Source of the DNA: Closterium sp. Naga37s-1
Lineage: Eukaryota > Streptophyta > Zygnematophyceae > Desmidiales > Closteriaceae
DNA: 64,000 bases
Reading direction: 5' to 3'
Assembly (NCBI GenBank): GCA_947471745.1
Contig: CANJKZ010000114.1
Location: 1,234,501-1,298,500, forward strand
Shown: positions 51,101-61,900 of the stretch, piece by piece
Position numbering within the stretch: the stretch's first letter is position 1
Layout: every line of letters begins with the position of its first letter
Program-made: the position numbers and the translations under genes
The notes under the pieces: model-generated
Told to the model about the DNA's origin: nothing
Seen by the model: only the letters and a program-made list of their open reading frames with translations
Databases searched by the model: none

Positions 51101-51165
51101 GCGTCTACCTGGGACACACCTGAAGGGGCAGGACCCTGAGGGGGGAGGGGGTCTACCGTCGGGGA
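48163..51165 (-). CDS. Copia Z linker, reverse transcriptase and RNase H frame
   Basis: Open from the integrase-RT junction to the stop at 48163. It begins with SGVSQVDAVEPVEVTG, then about 25 GGAEP/GGATP-type pentapeptides, a LSPQELREWFA module, Gly/Ala-rich repeats, a Pro-rich region, RT (FKARYVARGFSQR, YVDD near 49140) and RNase H (HADASWADD, SSCEAEIYAG, ANTADIFTKAL). No internal stop. It is +1 relative to the upstream gag-protease-integrase frame. Because V has both parts in one frame, a small indel is the simplest explanation. Confidence 0.85.
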   Translation of the reverse strand, partial: SPTVDPLPPQGPAPSGVSQVDAVEPVEVTGDSGAAEGAEPGGADSGGAERVGATPGGAEPEGATTGGAEPGGAEPGGATTGGAEPGGATPGGAEPGGATPGGAEPGGAEPEGAGPARVASGGAEPGGSPGASSRREPLSPQELREWFARRWRRAAGAGGSSTAAGAGAAGPGGARTGSTGAAGPAGTPGAGAAEGVGAEATAVGPGGGPAGGATGAAGGTGAGGAAGAGAAAGGTGAVPAVSGVAAWPRPYFVPLLQQVLGLPPSTGPPPPFECPQPVPSQLQLQPAFTLPAPSPYTGPTGGLAERREPASRPASPVRLARTSGRGSRQRPPPVPGTHRMSLHPSTAPLRAPLPSPPESSLPALPDPESDSLRAASPTVTRLLATVVTDPSFESTAASALVAELVDFAARCRLEYAASLVVESESVCPPSVGGECALGTDVLEDRQEEFQCLAAASPHLVSVLLTPEGDPDALDIPTPRSYAEAIEGPYSSQWQAAMDTQMASWKSTGTYVHEVPPPGANIVSGMWIFRVKRPPGSPPVFKARYVARGFSQRQGVDYFQTFSPTPKMTTLRVLLHIAAHRDYELHSLDFSTAFLQGSLHEEIWLRRPPGFTGSFPPGTQWSLRRPVYGLRQAPREWHDTLRTTLAALGFAPSTADPSLFLRTDTSLPPFYILVYVDDLVFATADTAGLAHVKSELQKRHTCTDLGELRSYLGLQITRDRARRTITLTQSHMVQQVLQRFGFTYSSPQATPLPTRHSLSALPSDESVESSGPYPELVGCLMYLMTCTRPDLAYPLSILARYVAPGRHRPEHMAAAKRVLRYLCSTSGMGLVLGGQSPVVLTGHADASWADDQATQRSSQGYTFSLGSGSVSWRATRSSSVLGSSCEAEIYAGAMAAQELRWLTYLLTDLGEPPCSPPVLYVDNKAMLALCREQRLEHRTKHIALRYFLARELQQRGQLRLAYVASQANTADIFTKALAPCDHQRFCTQLGLVPTLPHLLTP

Positions 51166-54142
51166 CCTGGCCAAGGAAGAGCGGTGGCGGGGGGAGGGAC
51201 GGAGTGCGGTAGGGGAAGAGGCGGTAGTAGGGGACCGACTCGTCAAACGTGACGTCCGGGGAGGACAGAACACGGCGAGAGGTGGGGTGGTAGAACTGCC
51301 ACCCTGGCGCGTCAGGGGGGAAGCCAAGGAAGACGCAAGGAGCAGCACGAGGGGACAGCTTGTCCGCAGACAAGTCGCGGACAAACGCCCGAGATCCCCA
51401 GACACGGAACGCAGACGCATCGCCAACCTTCCCCGTCCACAGCAAAGCTGGGGAGGTCTCCGGCATGGAGACCCTGGGGTGAAGGTTGATCTGATGCGCC
51501 GCGTACCGAACCGCAAACGGCCACAGAAAATGGGGGGCAGCCGCATGCATCATGGACGTACGGGCGACGTCCATGACCATGCCAATGCGGCGCTCAGCAA
51601 TCCCATTTTGCTGTGGAGAGTCCGGAAGCGTGAAGGTCTGGCGGATGCCTCGTGCACGACAGTAGGCTCGCAAAAGGCCAGAGGAGAGCTCTCCACCTCT
51701 GTCAGAGTGCAGACGCAGAACAGGAAAGTCCGAGCCGAAGCTCTGCCTGAGCTGGAGACGAGCTGCGCGGATCCAGTCGATCAACACCTCAGTGACATCA
51801 CCCTTGCTGCGCAAGGGGAAGACCGTGGTGTAACGCGAGTAGTCGTCAACCACCAGCAGGAAGTAGCGCTCGTGACCCTGTCCACGGACGCGGGCCGGGC
51901 CCCACACGTCCATGTGAAGCGTCTGCAGCGGGGCCTCTGTCCGAGGAAACTGGGAGGAGTGAGGGGCAGCCCGCTGCCGCCCCTCGACACAAGAGACGCA
52001 GGTAGGGCCGGGCCCCGGAGGAAGGGGAGGGAGGGACCGGGGAAGACCAGAGACAAGGACACGGGAGGCCATGCCTCTGAGACGAAGCAGGGAGGGGTGA
52101 CCAAGGCGGTGGTGCCAGAGGAGAGTCTCGTGCGACAGGAGGCGACACGAACAGGGGGCAGACTCAGGACCAGACCTGGACGCTGCAGCAAACACCTGAC
52201 CCGACGCAGCTACCTGACCAGACGCAGTGACTGGAGGAGACGGAGTGGTCAGTGTGTACAGGCTCGACCCCGGCCGACGTGTAAACGTGGCCAGGTGTCG
52301 GCCTGTCCGAGCGTCCCTGCAGTGGGTCACCCGCTGACTCGCAGGAGTAAACTGGTGAACCCCCGCATCCTGTAGGTCAGCACCACTCACCAAGTTCGTA
52401 GAGAACGAGGGGAGGTAAAGACCAGACAGGGTGCCAGAGGGGGCCGCCGGACACGGGAGGACAGTGGAGAAGTGAGCAAGGACAGGACCCCCAGAGGGGT
52501 CTGCCAGAGAGACTGCAACTGGCCGGCCAAGCGGCTTGAGTGTGGTGCGGTCTCGAAAGAAGGAGCGAGAAGCCCCCGAGTCAAGAGTGAAGGTGTGGGA
52601 GGCCGAAGCCGACGCAGTACCTGAGAGAGCAGACTCACCAGCACCTGAGTGAGCAGACGCACGAGCACCTAGAGCAGCAGCCTCGCTAGCACCTAGAGCA
52701 GCAGCCTCACCAGTACCTAGAGCAGCAGTCTCAATGCCCGGGTCGGGCGGAAAACACCGGTAACAGTCACCCTCATCACTAATAGTCACAGCATACATGG
52801 CAGCAAGAATAGCATCAAAGTCAAGGTCAAAGACAGCTACACCCGCCCTAGACAGCTCGCCCCAGCGGGGGATCTTAGTGGCCTCAGGGAACTGGTGACA
52901 CCAAGCGTCCGTCAGGCGGCCAAAGCAGCGCTGGGTGGAGTGCGCACCCCCGCACTGCTCACCCGCACGGTCGCCGGTGCGTAGGACGTAGGTGCACGGA
53001 CCAGTACCCCCACCCCGCTGGCGTGCAGCGTACCACTCACGGAGCTGCTGAGGGGGGGGGATGTCACGAGTGCGCTGCTGCCGCTGCTGCTGCTGCTGCT
53101 GCTGGCGCTGACCACCACCGGAGCCGACCCTCTGCCCAGCGCCACCCCGACCAGCTCCACCTCCTCCGCCGCCGCCTCCTCCACCGCCGCCACCTCCGCC
53201 ACCTCCGCTCCCACCGCCACCGCCGCCGCCGCCTCCGCCTCCACTGCCGCCACCGACACCTCCACCCCCGCCACCACTCCCACCACCACCCCCACCCCCT
53301 CCACTGCCGCCACCGCCACCTCCGCCACCCCCGCCAGCCCCTCCAGCACCCTTGCCCCCCTTGCCCTTGCCGGTGCGGCGTCTCCCGCTCGGGGCAGACG
53401 CAGCGCCGACCGACTCGAGACCAACGAGGTCGGCCGCAGCAGCAGAGGCAACAGAGGGAAAAAGGGGGGAGGGGGAACACCCCTCAAAGACGGGGGTGCG
53501 AGGGTCACCACGAGAGGCTCCTACAGCGACTATGCTCTTCTCTACTGCTAGGAGGGCCTTCTCGAGGAGGTCAACGGTGAGAGTGGTGGGGCAAACTGAG
53601 AGGAAGTGGTCCCTGACTACACGAAGGGAGTCAGGGAGCCGGGTGACTATGTAGTAGAGGGTGATGTACATGGGGGGGGGGTTCTTGGCGCAGAACTCAG
53701 CAGGAAGCGCAGCGCGGTAGCGAGTGTCACTAGTGCGGAGGTGCGTAATGAGGTCAGCGACTGTGGGAAAGGCAGCAAGGTCAGGGAAGAGGTACGGTAG
53801 CATGAGGCGGCTCAGTGCAGCAGTGGCAGGGGAGGAGTAGCGCGCAACTACAGCGTCGTACAAGGTGTGAGCACTCTTGTACTGGCTAAAGTGCGCACGC
53901 TCAGAGGTAGGCAGGTGGCGACGCACAGCTAGACGTGCAGCAGCATCGCGTGTGGCCCACTGTGAGCGAACAGTGGCGTCGGCATCAGCAGCAGGGGCAG
54001 GAGAGGTACCAGAGGTGAGGTCAAAGAGGGAGAGACCGTCTGCCCTATCGCACTGTAAGAAAAGCTGCAGGTCATCTACCCAGACGTCAAAGTCAATGGC
54101 CCGACCCTCAGCGTCAAAGGCGAGGACACTAGGGGTAGCCAT
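51074..54142 (-). CDS. Copia Z gag, protease and integrase frame
   Basis: 1022 codons from ATG 54142. Gag starts MATPSVLAFDAEGRAIDF, with a copia Gag core to about residue 230. A poly-Gly/Ser stretch follows (about 53165-53345), then PPPQQLREWYA, a knuckle variant (C-x13-C-x3-H-x4-C), protease LDSGASRSFF (near 52575), LLWHHRLGHPS, and integrase with DVWGP, LHSDRGGE and NGIAERR. It ends after the frame break near 51160. Gag is the best-preserved copy of this lineage in the window and shows what V has lost. Confidence 0.9.
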   Translation of the reverse strand: MATPSVLAFDAEGRAIDFDVWVDDLQLFLQCDRADGLSLFDLTSGTSPAPAADADATVRSQWATRDAAARLAVRRHLPTSERAHFSQYKSAHTLYDAVVARYSSPATAALSRLMLPYLFPDLAAFPTVADLITHLRTSDTRYRAALPAEFCAKNPPPMYITLYYIVTRLPDSLRVVRDHFLSVCPTTLTVDLLEKALLAVEKSIVAVGASRGDPRTPVFEGCSPSPLFPSVASAAAADLVGLESVGAASAPSGRRRTGKGKGGKGAGGAGGGGGGGGGGSGGGGGGGGSGGGGGGVGGGSGGGGGGGGGGGSGGGGGGGGGGGGGGGGGAGRGGAGQRVGSGGGQRQQQQQQQRQQRTRDIPPPQQLREWYAARQRGGGTGPCTYVLRTGDRAGEQCGGAHSTQRCFGRLTDAWCHQFPEATKIPRWGELSRAGVAVFDLDFDAILAAMYAVTISDEGDCYRCFPPDPGIETAALGTGEAAALGASEAAALGARASAHSGAGESALSGTASASASHTFTLDSGASRSFFRDRTTLKPLGRPVAVSLADPSGGPVLAHFSTVLPCPAAPSGTLSGLYLPSFSTNLVSGADLQDAGVHQFTPASQRVTHCRDARTGRHLATFTRRPGSSLYTLTTPSPPVTASGQVAASGQVFAAASRSGPESAPCSCRLLSHETLLWHHRLGHPSLLRLRGMASRVLVSGLPRSLPPLPPGPGPTCVSCVEGRQRAAPHSSQFPRTEAPLQTLHMDVWGPARVRGQGHERYFLLVVDDYSRYTTVFPLRSKGDVTEVLIDWIRAARLQLRQSFGSDFPVLRLHSDRGGELSSGLLRAYCRARGIRQTFTLPDSPQQNGIAERRIGMVMDVARTSMMHAAAPHFLWPFAVRYAAHQINLHPRVSMPETSPALLWTGKVGDASAFRVWGSRAFVRDLSADKLSPRAAPCVFLGFPPDAPGWQFYHPTSRRVLSSPDVTFDESVPYYRLFPYRTPSLPPPPLFLGQVPDGRPPPPSGSCPFRCVPGRRSRACRGYW

Positions 54143-54149
54143 GACAGCA

Positions 54150-55098
54150 GTAGACTAGCAGTGTGAACAGTAGGGTAAGGGCAGTGCAGTGATAGAGGCG
54201 CTGCTCTTACCGGACAGGGCGGCTCGGGCGGCTCGGCGGCTCGGCAGGACGGCGGCTCGGGCGGCTCGGCGGCTCGGGCGGCTCGGGCGGCTCGGGCGGC
54301 TCGGCAACTCGGCGGCCCGGGCGGTTCGGCGGTCGGCTGCTGGGCGGCTCGGCGGCTCGGCGGCTCGGCTGCTCGGCTGCAGGACGGCTCGGCGGCTCGG
54401 GTGCTCGGCTGCTGGGCGGCTCGGCGGCTGGTGTGGTTGGTGACGACCGCGGCAGCAGTCGCAGAAGCTGTGGCGACTGCTGCTGCAGAGACGGCTGCGG
54501 CTGCTGCCTCAGGGACGGCGGCTGCCGGCCGCTAGGGGCCGCGAAGAGCGGCGGAGAGGCCGTGAAGGGCGCCACGAGGGGCCGTCGAGGGCGGCGACAG
54601 GCCGTGAGAAGGCCACGGAAGGCGGCTCGAGGGGCCGCGAGGGGGGGCCGTAAGGGGCCGACTGGCGACGGGAGGGGCCGAAGGGGCCGCGGGAGGGCCC
54701 GTAAGGGTAGCGCGAGGGGCCGTAAGGGCGGCACGAGGGGCCGTAAGGGCGGCACGAGGGGCCGTGAGGGCGGCGCGACGGGCGCGACGGGCCGTAAGGG
54801 CGGCGCGACGGGCCGTAAGGGCGGCACGAGGGGCCGTGAGGGCGGCGCGACGGGCGCGACGGGCCGTAAGGGCGGCGCGACGGGCCGTAAGGGCGGCGCG
54901 ATGAGCCGTAAGGGCGGCGCTAGGGAGCCGTGAGAGGGCCGCTAAGGGCGACGCGACGGGGCCGTGAGGGGCCTAGCGAGGGCGCGACGGTAGGGAGAGC
55001 ACACAGGGCGCGACTCGGGCCGGAGCGAAGCGCGCTCCGGGCAGGAAAAAAAAAAATTCGTGGTGGTGGGCCCTAGGAATCGTTCCCACTAGGGAACC
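54150..55098 (-). repeat. GC-rich repetitive leader of Z
   Basis: 54210-54430 repeats GGCGGCTCGG; 54600-54950 repeats GGCCGTAAGGGCGGC(A/G)CGA. It differs from the leaders of V and Y. Confidence 0.75.
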
Positions 55099-55110
55099 TG
55101 CTCGATACCA

Positions 55111-55236
55111 TGAGAAGAAACGAGGAATGAGAATGACTAAGGGAAAGTTGGGTACAAAATGTAAACCCTAGAAAACTGTACCCCATATGTGCTACCCCAC
55201 TATAGCCTACAGTAGCTATGTCATATAAATCTGACA
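55111..55236 (-). repeat. 5' LTR of Z
   Basis: 126 bp, identical to the 3' copy. Confidence 0.92.
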
Positions 55237-55241
55237 CTTAG

Positions 55242-58064
55242 AACGGGCCACAGTAGCGCGGACGAAGTTTCGGCACAACGGGCAAGCGTACATTCTGAGT
55301 GTCGAGCAGCACGTAATCTCCTGACTGGTACGTCACGGGGCGGCGGCGGCGATCGACGTTTCTTTTGGCGGTAACATTCGCCCTTTTAATTGCTTATGCT
55401 GCGCGCGTTTGGGCAGCTTGCAAGTTTTCAGCGAACTGTTGCGCAAGTGGTGTCGGATTGTCGGGGTTCGGCGTCATGGGCACAGTGGGGTTCTGCCCAT
55501 AATTAAGGTAAAACAGCGACTGCTGCGTTGTTGCCGACGTGGCGTTGTTCTAGGCGAACTTGATCAGCGGCAACTGTTGCTCCCAGGTTGTCGGGTCATG
55601 ACACGTGGCGTGAATCATCCGCTCCATGGTCTGGTTCGTTCTCTCCGTTTGGCCGTCGGTCCGGGGTGGTACGACGAGCTGAATTGTAGACGGGTCCCAA
55701 ACTACTCCAACAAGGTTTTCCAGAAGTTGCTGGTAAACTCCGTGTCGCGGTCGCTGATAATCGCGGCTGATATCCCGTGCAGGCGGACGACGTTTGCGAT
55801 GAACTTGCGAGCGGTTTCTTCGGCTGAGATCGATTTCCTGCACGCAGCGAAATGGGCCATTTTCGTCAGTCGATCAACGACGACCATGACTACGTCGTTA
55901 CCATCAGGGCTCACAGGTAACCCCGTGACGCAATCCATTGTTACTTGCTGCCAGGCACGCTTGGGAGGCGGAATCGGCTGCAGTTGACCCGTTTCTTTTT
56001 GCGCGAGCTCTTCATCACCTCACACGTGGGGCACGATCCCACGTGGAGCTGTACGTCAGTCAGTAGCTCCGGCGAGTAGTAATTCCGTAGTGTGCCTCTT
56101 GCAGTAGCATTTCCCGTAGCAATGAGTATGCCGGTACGTAGATGTGGGTTTTCCCAATTTTTACGTATTAAAATCCCTGAGCCTCTATCGGCTGCTGCGA
56201 ATTACCAGTGGTGAAAAATGGGTCGCTGCTGTAGTCGCGTGAATAGTCCAGTCAGTAGCGGGTTGGTTTGGGCGAGTAGGATGGCATGCAGTTGGGCTGT
56301 GGGGCGGGTGAAGGCGTCGGCAATATTTGAGGCACCTTTTTTGTACGTTACTATGTAGTGGAAATTGGACTCCAGATAGTCCAACCACTGTATCTGCCGC
56401 GGATTGAGGTTCGGTTGGGCGTGAAGGTACTGTAGCGAGCGATGGTCTGTCCGTACTGTCACGTCTGCTCCTGTTAGGTAGCACTGCCACACCTTGAACG
56501 CGTGCACGATCGCCAACATTCGCGGTCGTATATTGGGTAGTTGCGCTCGGGCGGGTGAAGTTTGCGCGACTCGCTGAAGGCCGTTCCTGAAGTCCTGCAA
56601 CAGTACGGCTCCGGCGGCGATGTCGCTTGCGTCTGTGACAAGCTCGAACGGACAGTGAGGATCGGCGATGTGCAGAACGAGCGGCGAGCACAAAATATTT
56701 TTTTAGGGACGAGAAGGCAGTCTGCTCTTTCTCCCCCAATGTGTACTCAACCCCCTTCCTCAGCAGGTCAGTCAGCGGGGCGGTCAGATTCGCCATGTCG
56801 GAGACGACCATCGCACGTAGTTGACGAACCCCAGACAACTTTGCAACTCGGTCGGGTTTGTCGGTGCGTGCCAGGCCTTAAATGTCGCGATCTTCTTCGG
56901 GTCTATTTCAGTGCCGTTGGCCGAAATAACATGGCCCAATAATTCCTGCCTGACCTGTAGAAACTCACTCTTAGACACTTTGGTCAGTAGGCGGTTCTCA
57001 GCTAATATTTTAAAAAAATGCTTCGATGTCCTGTCGGTGTTGTGCTCTGTCTGGGCTGTAAATCAGTATGTCATCCAGGTAGACGATGACGCACTTATCT
57101 AAGAGTGTGCGGAATGCCTTGTTCATCGTCATCTGAAAAGTGGCGGGGCGTTGGTCAGTCCGAAAGCCATGACGGTGTATTCGAATGAACCGTAGCGGGT
57201 GCGGAAAGGTGGTTTTTGGGCAGTCGGGTGGGTTGACTCGAGTCTGATGGTAACCTCTTCGAAGGTCGATATTCGAGAAGACGCGTGCTGTGCGAAGTTG
57301 GTTGATGAGTTCGTCGGCTCGGGGGACGGGGTAACGTGACTTGATCGTAACCCTGATTAACGTGCGGTAGTCGATGCACATGCAAAATCCCCCGTCATTT
57401 TTCGGTGTGAATAGTATTGGCGTTGCGAAGGGTGACGAACTCGAGCGAATGAACTTCTTCTCGAGCAGGTAATCCAGCTGCTTCCGCAGTTCGTCCAGAT
57501 CGGGTTGGGTCAGTCGGAACCGTCGCTGTACTTTCGGCTGTGCTTCCGGTTTTAACTCTATGCTATGGTCGTGCGATCGTTGAGGTGGCAGTTCCTCCGG
57601 TAGGTCGTCCGGAAAAATCCCGCTGTACTGTTTTAGTATCGCCGCCAAGTCATCCGGTACGTCCGCGAGCCGATTTCCTCGGCTTCCCGGACGCCGATCG
57701 CATACACGCCAGCTCCTGCCACTACGTCGCGTCTCATCGTGATGGCATTGACCCGAACCGACGAAGACCCAAGCCAGCTCCAGCGAGGTAGGGCAATGTT
57801 GTCACCATCGACTCGCACGACGAATTCATCCGTCGTCCAGTCTATTCGTGGGTTGTGTCGTCGTAGCCAATCACGGCGGAGTAAAACGTCGGTTGTCTCG
57901 AGGGTCGTGGCCAGCATTTCCTCGGTGAACGTGAAGTTAACCCTGCAGCGAATCCAAACTCGGTCCACATGTTCCCGTATCGTCAGTGGCGTGCCGTCGA
58001 CCAGTCTTGTGTCGATCTCAGGTAAGCATCGGTCCAGTGTCAATTTCAGTTTCCGTGAAGTGGC
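55242..58064 (-). pseudogene. Gypsy G fragment: protease end, RT, RNase H, integrase core
   Basis: Minus strand, several frames. The protease end (LLRRDWLRRHNPRIDW) is near 57850. RT runs 57648-57010, with YPVPRADELI, FSNIDLRRGYHQ and IVYLDDILIYS. RT connection FLGHVI-type sequence is near 56940. RNase H has ELVTDASDIAAGAVL, RTDHRSLQYL and NIADAFTRP (56693-56202). Integrase has DCVTGLP, ISDRDTEFTSNFW and RTDGQTERTNQ (55938-55550). At least five frame changes make it non-functional. Domain order PR-RT-RH-IN identifies Ty3/gypsy. Confidence 0.85.
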
Positions 58065-58425
58065 TGTGAGAGTACGACGGCTTATGCTGGCTTTGCTAGC
58101 TTGCCTGGACTTTATTATGTTATTACTAGCTTAGGTTCTATTTATCATACATAGATATGCTTGATTTCCTAGGTTAGGTGCATTCCTATATGTTATTATA
58201 GCTATAGCACCGATCCAGGTTACGTGTACCGAACTCAAGCCTTTCGGTTCCCACCGAATTGCTTTCTACCGACTTCGGGAAGGTTCTGTTCGGGACGCTT
58301 CGCGACCCTCAGAACATTCGCGTAACACCTGGGTTACCTGCCTTGTGTCGAGCCTATATATAGCCTCGCCTTGTACCCATGTGAATCATTCAATAGATTT
58401 CTCTTTCCTGAACCAGATCCTCACA
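58065..58425. mobile_element. Solo LTR inside gypsy G protease
   Basis: 361 bp starting TGTGAGAGTACGACGG and ending AGATCCTCACA (TG...CA), with flanking pentamers GTGGC and GTGGT (one mismatch). It contains CCTATATATAGCC about 90 bases from the right end, like an LTR TATA box on the plus strand. Removing it joins two halves of the G protease (GAVHTLI and KLTLDRCLPEID). Its parent element is not otherwise present. Confidence 0.6.
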
Positions 58426-58583
58426 GTGGTAGTGCAAATTAAAGTGTGGACAGCCCCTCTGTCTATGAAGATTTGAACTAAGTCGGTGTGAATCTTCCCG
58501 CTAAGAATTATGGGACCATCTGCCGTTGATCCCTCCTTGTTCAGCCGAGTGTGGTCGACTGCGTGAATTGGGTATGTCACTCG
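58426..58583 (-). pseudogene. Gypsy G fragment: protease active-site region
   Basis: Encodes VQIFIDRGAVHTLI, matching the retropepsin DSGATHxFI signature of gypsy elements with Ser replaced by Arg. It is cut on the left by the solo LTR and on the right by W. The G gag would lie beyond W. Confidence 0.6.
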
Positions 58584-58712
58584 TGTGAGAATAATACGAG
58601 GAATGGATAAACTAACAGCATTGGGAGTACAAGTAGGAAAACCTAGAATGTTGTACCCCCTAAGGCTAAACCCACTATAGCCTACAGAATAGAAACATAT
58701 ATATGTTTGACA
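58584..58712 (-). repeat. 3' LTR of W
   Basis: Element-sense ends TGTCAAAC and TTCTCACA; the core GTAGGCTATAGTGGG and GGGGTACAAC match the Z LTR. The left boundary is inferred by similarity, because the second copy is off-window. Confidence 0.7.
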
Positions 58713-58745
58713 CACCCCCATAGGCTAAGTGGGAGACAACCAGAT

Positions 58746-58841
58746 GGTCACACCACCAGTCAAAACAAAGCAAAGCACAGCTCAGGGTGGATCTCAAGGA
58801 TACCACACAAATTCCGAGCACAAGCAAGCGGTCACAAGACC
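58746..58841 (-). ncRNA. Candidate structured RNA element, W copy
   Basis: In element sense: H1 is GGTC-TTGT-GACC (58841-58830), a paired change from GGCC/GGCC in the other copies. H2 is GTGG-N12-CCAC (58806-58787). H3 is weakened to GGTGGTGTGACC (58757-58746). Confidence 0.5.
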
Positions 58842-58944
58842 AGTTCACATGCAGTTTGATAATACAACAAGAAATACAGTGATCACAACCTAGCAAGTGT
58901 AAACATGCAGGTAGACATATATAAGGATCACAGTACAAGCAGAG

Positions 58945-61900
58945 TCAGGAAGTAAGCAAGTGAGGCACAGTAGGCACAAGGCCTAGAACAGTACAGAAAC
59001 GCTGATGATCACAAGGCTGAAGCGCCTTGGTGAACACATCAGCAGTGTTGGCCCGAGTGGCCACGTAAGCAAGACGAAGCTGACCATGCTGCTGCAACTC
59101 TCGAGCAAGGAAGTAGCGCAGAGCGATGTGCTTCGTTCTGTGCTCCAGTCTGTGCTCCTGACACAAGGCAATCATGGCCTTGTTGTCGACGTACAGCACT
59201 GGAGGAGAACGAGGCGGCTCTCCAAGGTCAGTCAGCAGGTAGGTGAGCCAGCGTAACTCCTGTGCAGCCATGGCCCCTGCGTAGATCTCAGCCTCACAAC
59301 TGGAGCTGAGAACAGAAGACGAGAGGGTAGACCGCCAAGAAACAGAGCCGGAGCCAAGGCTGAAGGTGTAACCCTGTGACGACCGCTGCGTAGTCAAGTC
59401 GTCAGCCCAAGAAGCGTCAGCGTGACCAGTGAGGACAACGTCGCCTCGCCCTCCAAGCACGAGCCCCATGCCCGACGTACTGCACAAGTAGCGCAACACC
59501 CTCTTAGCAGCATCCATGTGCTCCTTCCTATGTCGGCCAGGAGCGACATAGCGTGCTAGAATGCTAAGAGGGTAGGCTAGGTCAGGTCGAGTGCAGGTCA
59601 TCAGGTACATGAGGCAGCCCACAAGCTCTGGATACTGGCCACTCGGCTCTACGGACTCGTCCGAAGGTGGAGCTGAGAGCGAGTGACCGGTAGGCAGAGG
59701 AGTGGACTGTGGCGAGGAGTACGTGAAGCGGAAGCGCTGAAGGACCTGCTGCACCATGTGTGACTGAGTCAAGGTGATGGTGCGCTGTGCTCTGTCCCGG
59801 GTGATCCGCAAGCCAAGATAGCTTGTCAGCTCACCCAGGTCTGTGCACGTGTGTCTCTTCTGCAGTTCCGACTTCACGTGGGCGAGTGCCTCAGTGTCAG
59901 CAGTAGCAAAGACCAAGTCGTCTACGTACACGAGGATGTAGAACGGCGGCAGAGTGGTGTCGGTGCGTAGAAACAGCGACGGGTCAGCAGTAGAAGGAGC
60001 AAACCCAAGAGCAGCAAGAGTCGTCCTCAGTGTGTCGTGCCACTCACGGGGTGCCTGGCGGAGACCGTAGACTGGCCGCCGGAGGCTCCACTGGGTACCA
60101 GGAGGAAACGACCCAGTGAAGCCAGGTGGGCGGCGCAGCCAGATCTCCTCGTGCAGGCTGCCCTGTAGGAAAGCAGTGCTGAAGTCAAGAGAGTGGAGCT
60201 CGTAGTCACGCTGAGCGGCAACGTGCAGCAGAACCCGAAGAGTGGTCATCTTCGGGGTAGGGGAGAAGGTCTGGAAGAAGTCAACTCCATCACGCTGACT
60301 GAAGCCTCGTGCAACGTAACGCGCCTTGAAGACAGGCGGAGAACCCGGCGGCCGCTTCACCCTGAAAATCCACATGCCACTGACGATGTTCGCCCCAGGC
60401 GGGGGAACCTCGTCGACGTAGGTGCCTGTGGACTTCTAGGAAGCCATCTCTGCGTCCATGGCTGACTGCCACTGAGAGGAGTAGGGACCCTCTATCGCCT
60501 CTGCGTAAGAGCGCGGGGTCGGGATGTCTGGTGCATCCGGGTCTCCCTCAGGGGCAATCAGCATGGACACGAGATGAGGTAAAGCAGCGGCAAAGCACTC
60601 AAACTCCTCCTGTCTGTCCTCAAGGACGTCCGTGCCAAGAGCACACTCACCCCCGACGGACGGAGGACAGACAGACTCAGACTCAGCAACAAGGCTAGTG
60701 GCGTAGTCTAGACGACAGGCGGCAGCAAAGTCAACAAGCTCAGCGACTAGAGCAGACGCAGCACTGGACTCAAAGGTAGGGTCAGTGACAACAGTGGCGA
60801 GGAAACGTGTGACAGTAGGACTGGCAGCACGAAGGGAGTCAGACTCCGGGTCCGGACCGTCAGGAAGAGAGGACGCAGGAGGAGACGGCAGAGGGACACG
60901 CTGTGGAGCAGTGGAAGGACGCAGAGTCATATAGTGAGTGCCAGGGACAGGAGGAGGACGCTCACGCGGAACACGACGACCAGCGCGGACAGCGCGGACA
61001 GACGACTCTGGACGAGACTCAGGCGACGCAGGACGAGACTCAGGCTCACGACGCTCCGTAAGACCTCTAGTCGGCCCAGCGTAAGGAGAAGGACCAGGAA
61101 GCGGAGAGGCAAGCTGTAACTGTGACTGCGACTGGACAGGCGGTGGACTCAGTAGGGGAGGAGTAGGACCAGTAGAGGGCGGGAGGCCAAGAACCTGCTG
61201 AAGGAGCGGAACGTAGTACGGCCGCGGCCGTGCAGCACCTCCTGAACCAGCACAGACAGCACCAGCACCCTCAGCCCCAGGGTCTCCAGCTACAACTCCC
61301 GCAGCACCACCAGCAGGTCCAGCAGCTCCAGCACCAGCAGCACCTCCAGCAGCTGCAGCACCAGCAGCACCTCCAGCAGCACCAGCACCAGCAGCACCTC
61401 CGGCAGCACCACCAGTAGCTCCAGCACCAGCAGCACCTCCAGCAGCTCCAGCACCAACAGCACCTCCAGCAGCTCCAGCACCAGCAGCACCTCCAGCAGC
61501 ACCAGTACCAGCAGCACCTCCAGCAGCACCACCAGCAGCTCCAGCACCAGCAGCACCTCCAGCAGCTCCAGCACCAGCAGCACCTCCAGCAGCACCAGCA
61601 CCAGTAGTACCTCCAGCAGCACCACCAGCAGCTCCAGCACCAGCAGCACCTCCAGCAGCTCTAGCACCAGCAGCACCTCCAGCAGTAGGCCCCCCAGCTC
61701 CAGCAGCACGGCTACAGCGCCGAGCGTACCACTCACGAAGCTGCCGTGGAGAGAGGGGCTCCCGCCGCGACGGGACACTCGGAGGACCTCCAGTCTCAGT
61801 ACCCCCAGGCTCAGCGCCCCCAGGCTCAGCACCCCCAGACTCAGCAACCCCAGGCTCAGCACCCCCAGGCTCAGCACCCCCAGACCCGGCACCCTCAGGC

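Larger units (their letters stand above)
47828..55236 (-). mobile_element. Ty1/copia retrotransposon Z inserted in gypsy G
   Basis: 7409 bp, target duplication CTTAG (47823-47827 and 55237-55241). The 126-bp LTRs (47828-47953 and 55111-55236) are identical by eye. PBS TGGTATCGAGC lies at 55110-55100. It contains a full gag, protease, integrase, RT and RNase H in two frames. The identical LTRs make it the youngest insertion visible. Confidence 0.92.

Noticed and set aside
51074..51546. Programmed frameshift between integrase and RT in Z and W
   Set aside because: The shift is +1 in Z and -1 in W, at different bases, one in a C homopolymer, while V reads through in a single frame; independent indels are simpler.
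54207..54933. Pro/Arg-rich and Gly/Arg-rich open frames in the Z leader
   Set aside because: GC-rich tandem repeats with no stop codons on either strand; nothing conserved between elements.
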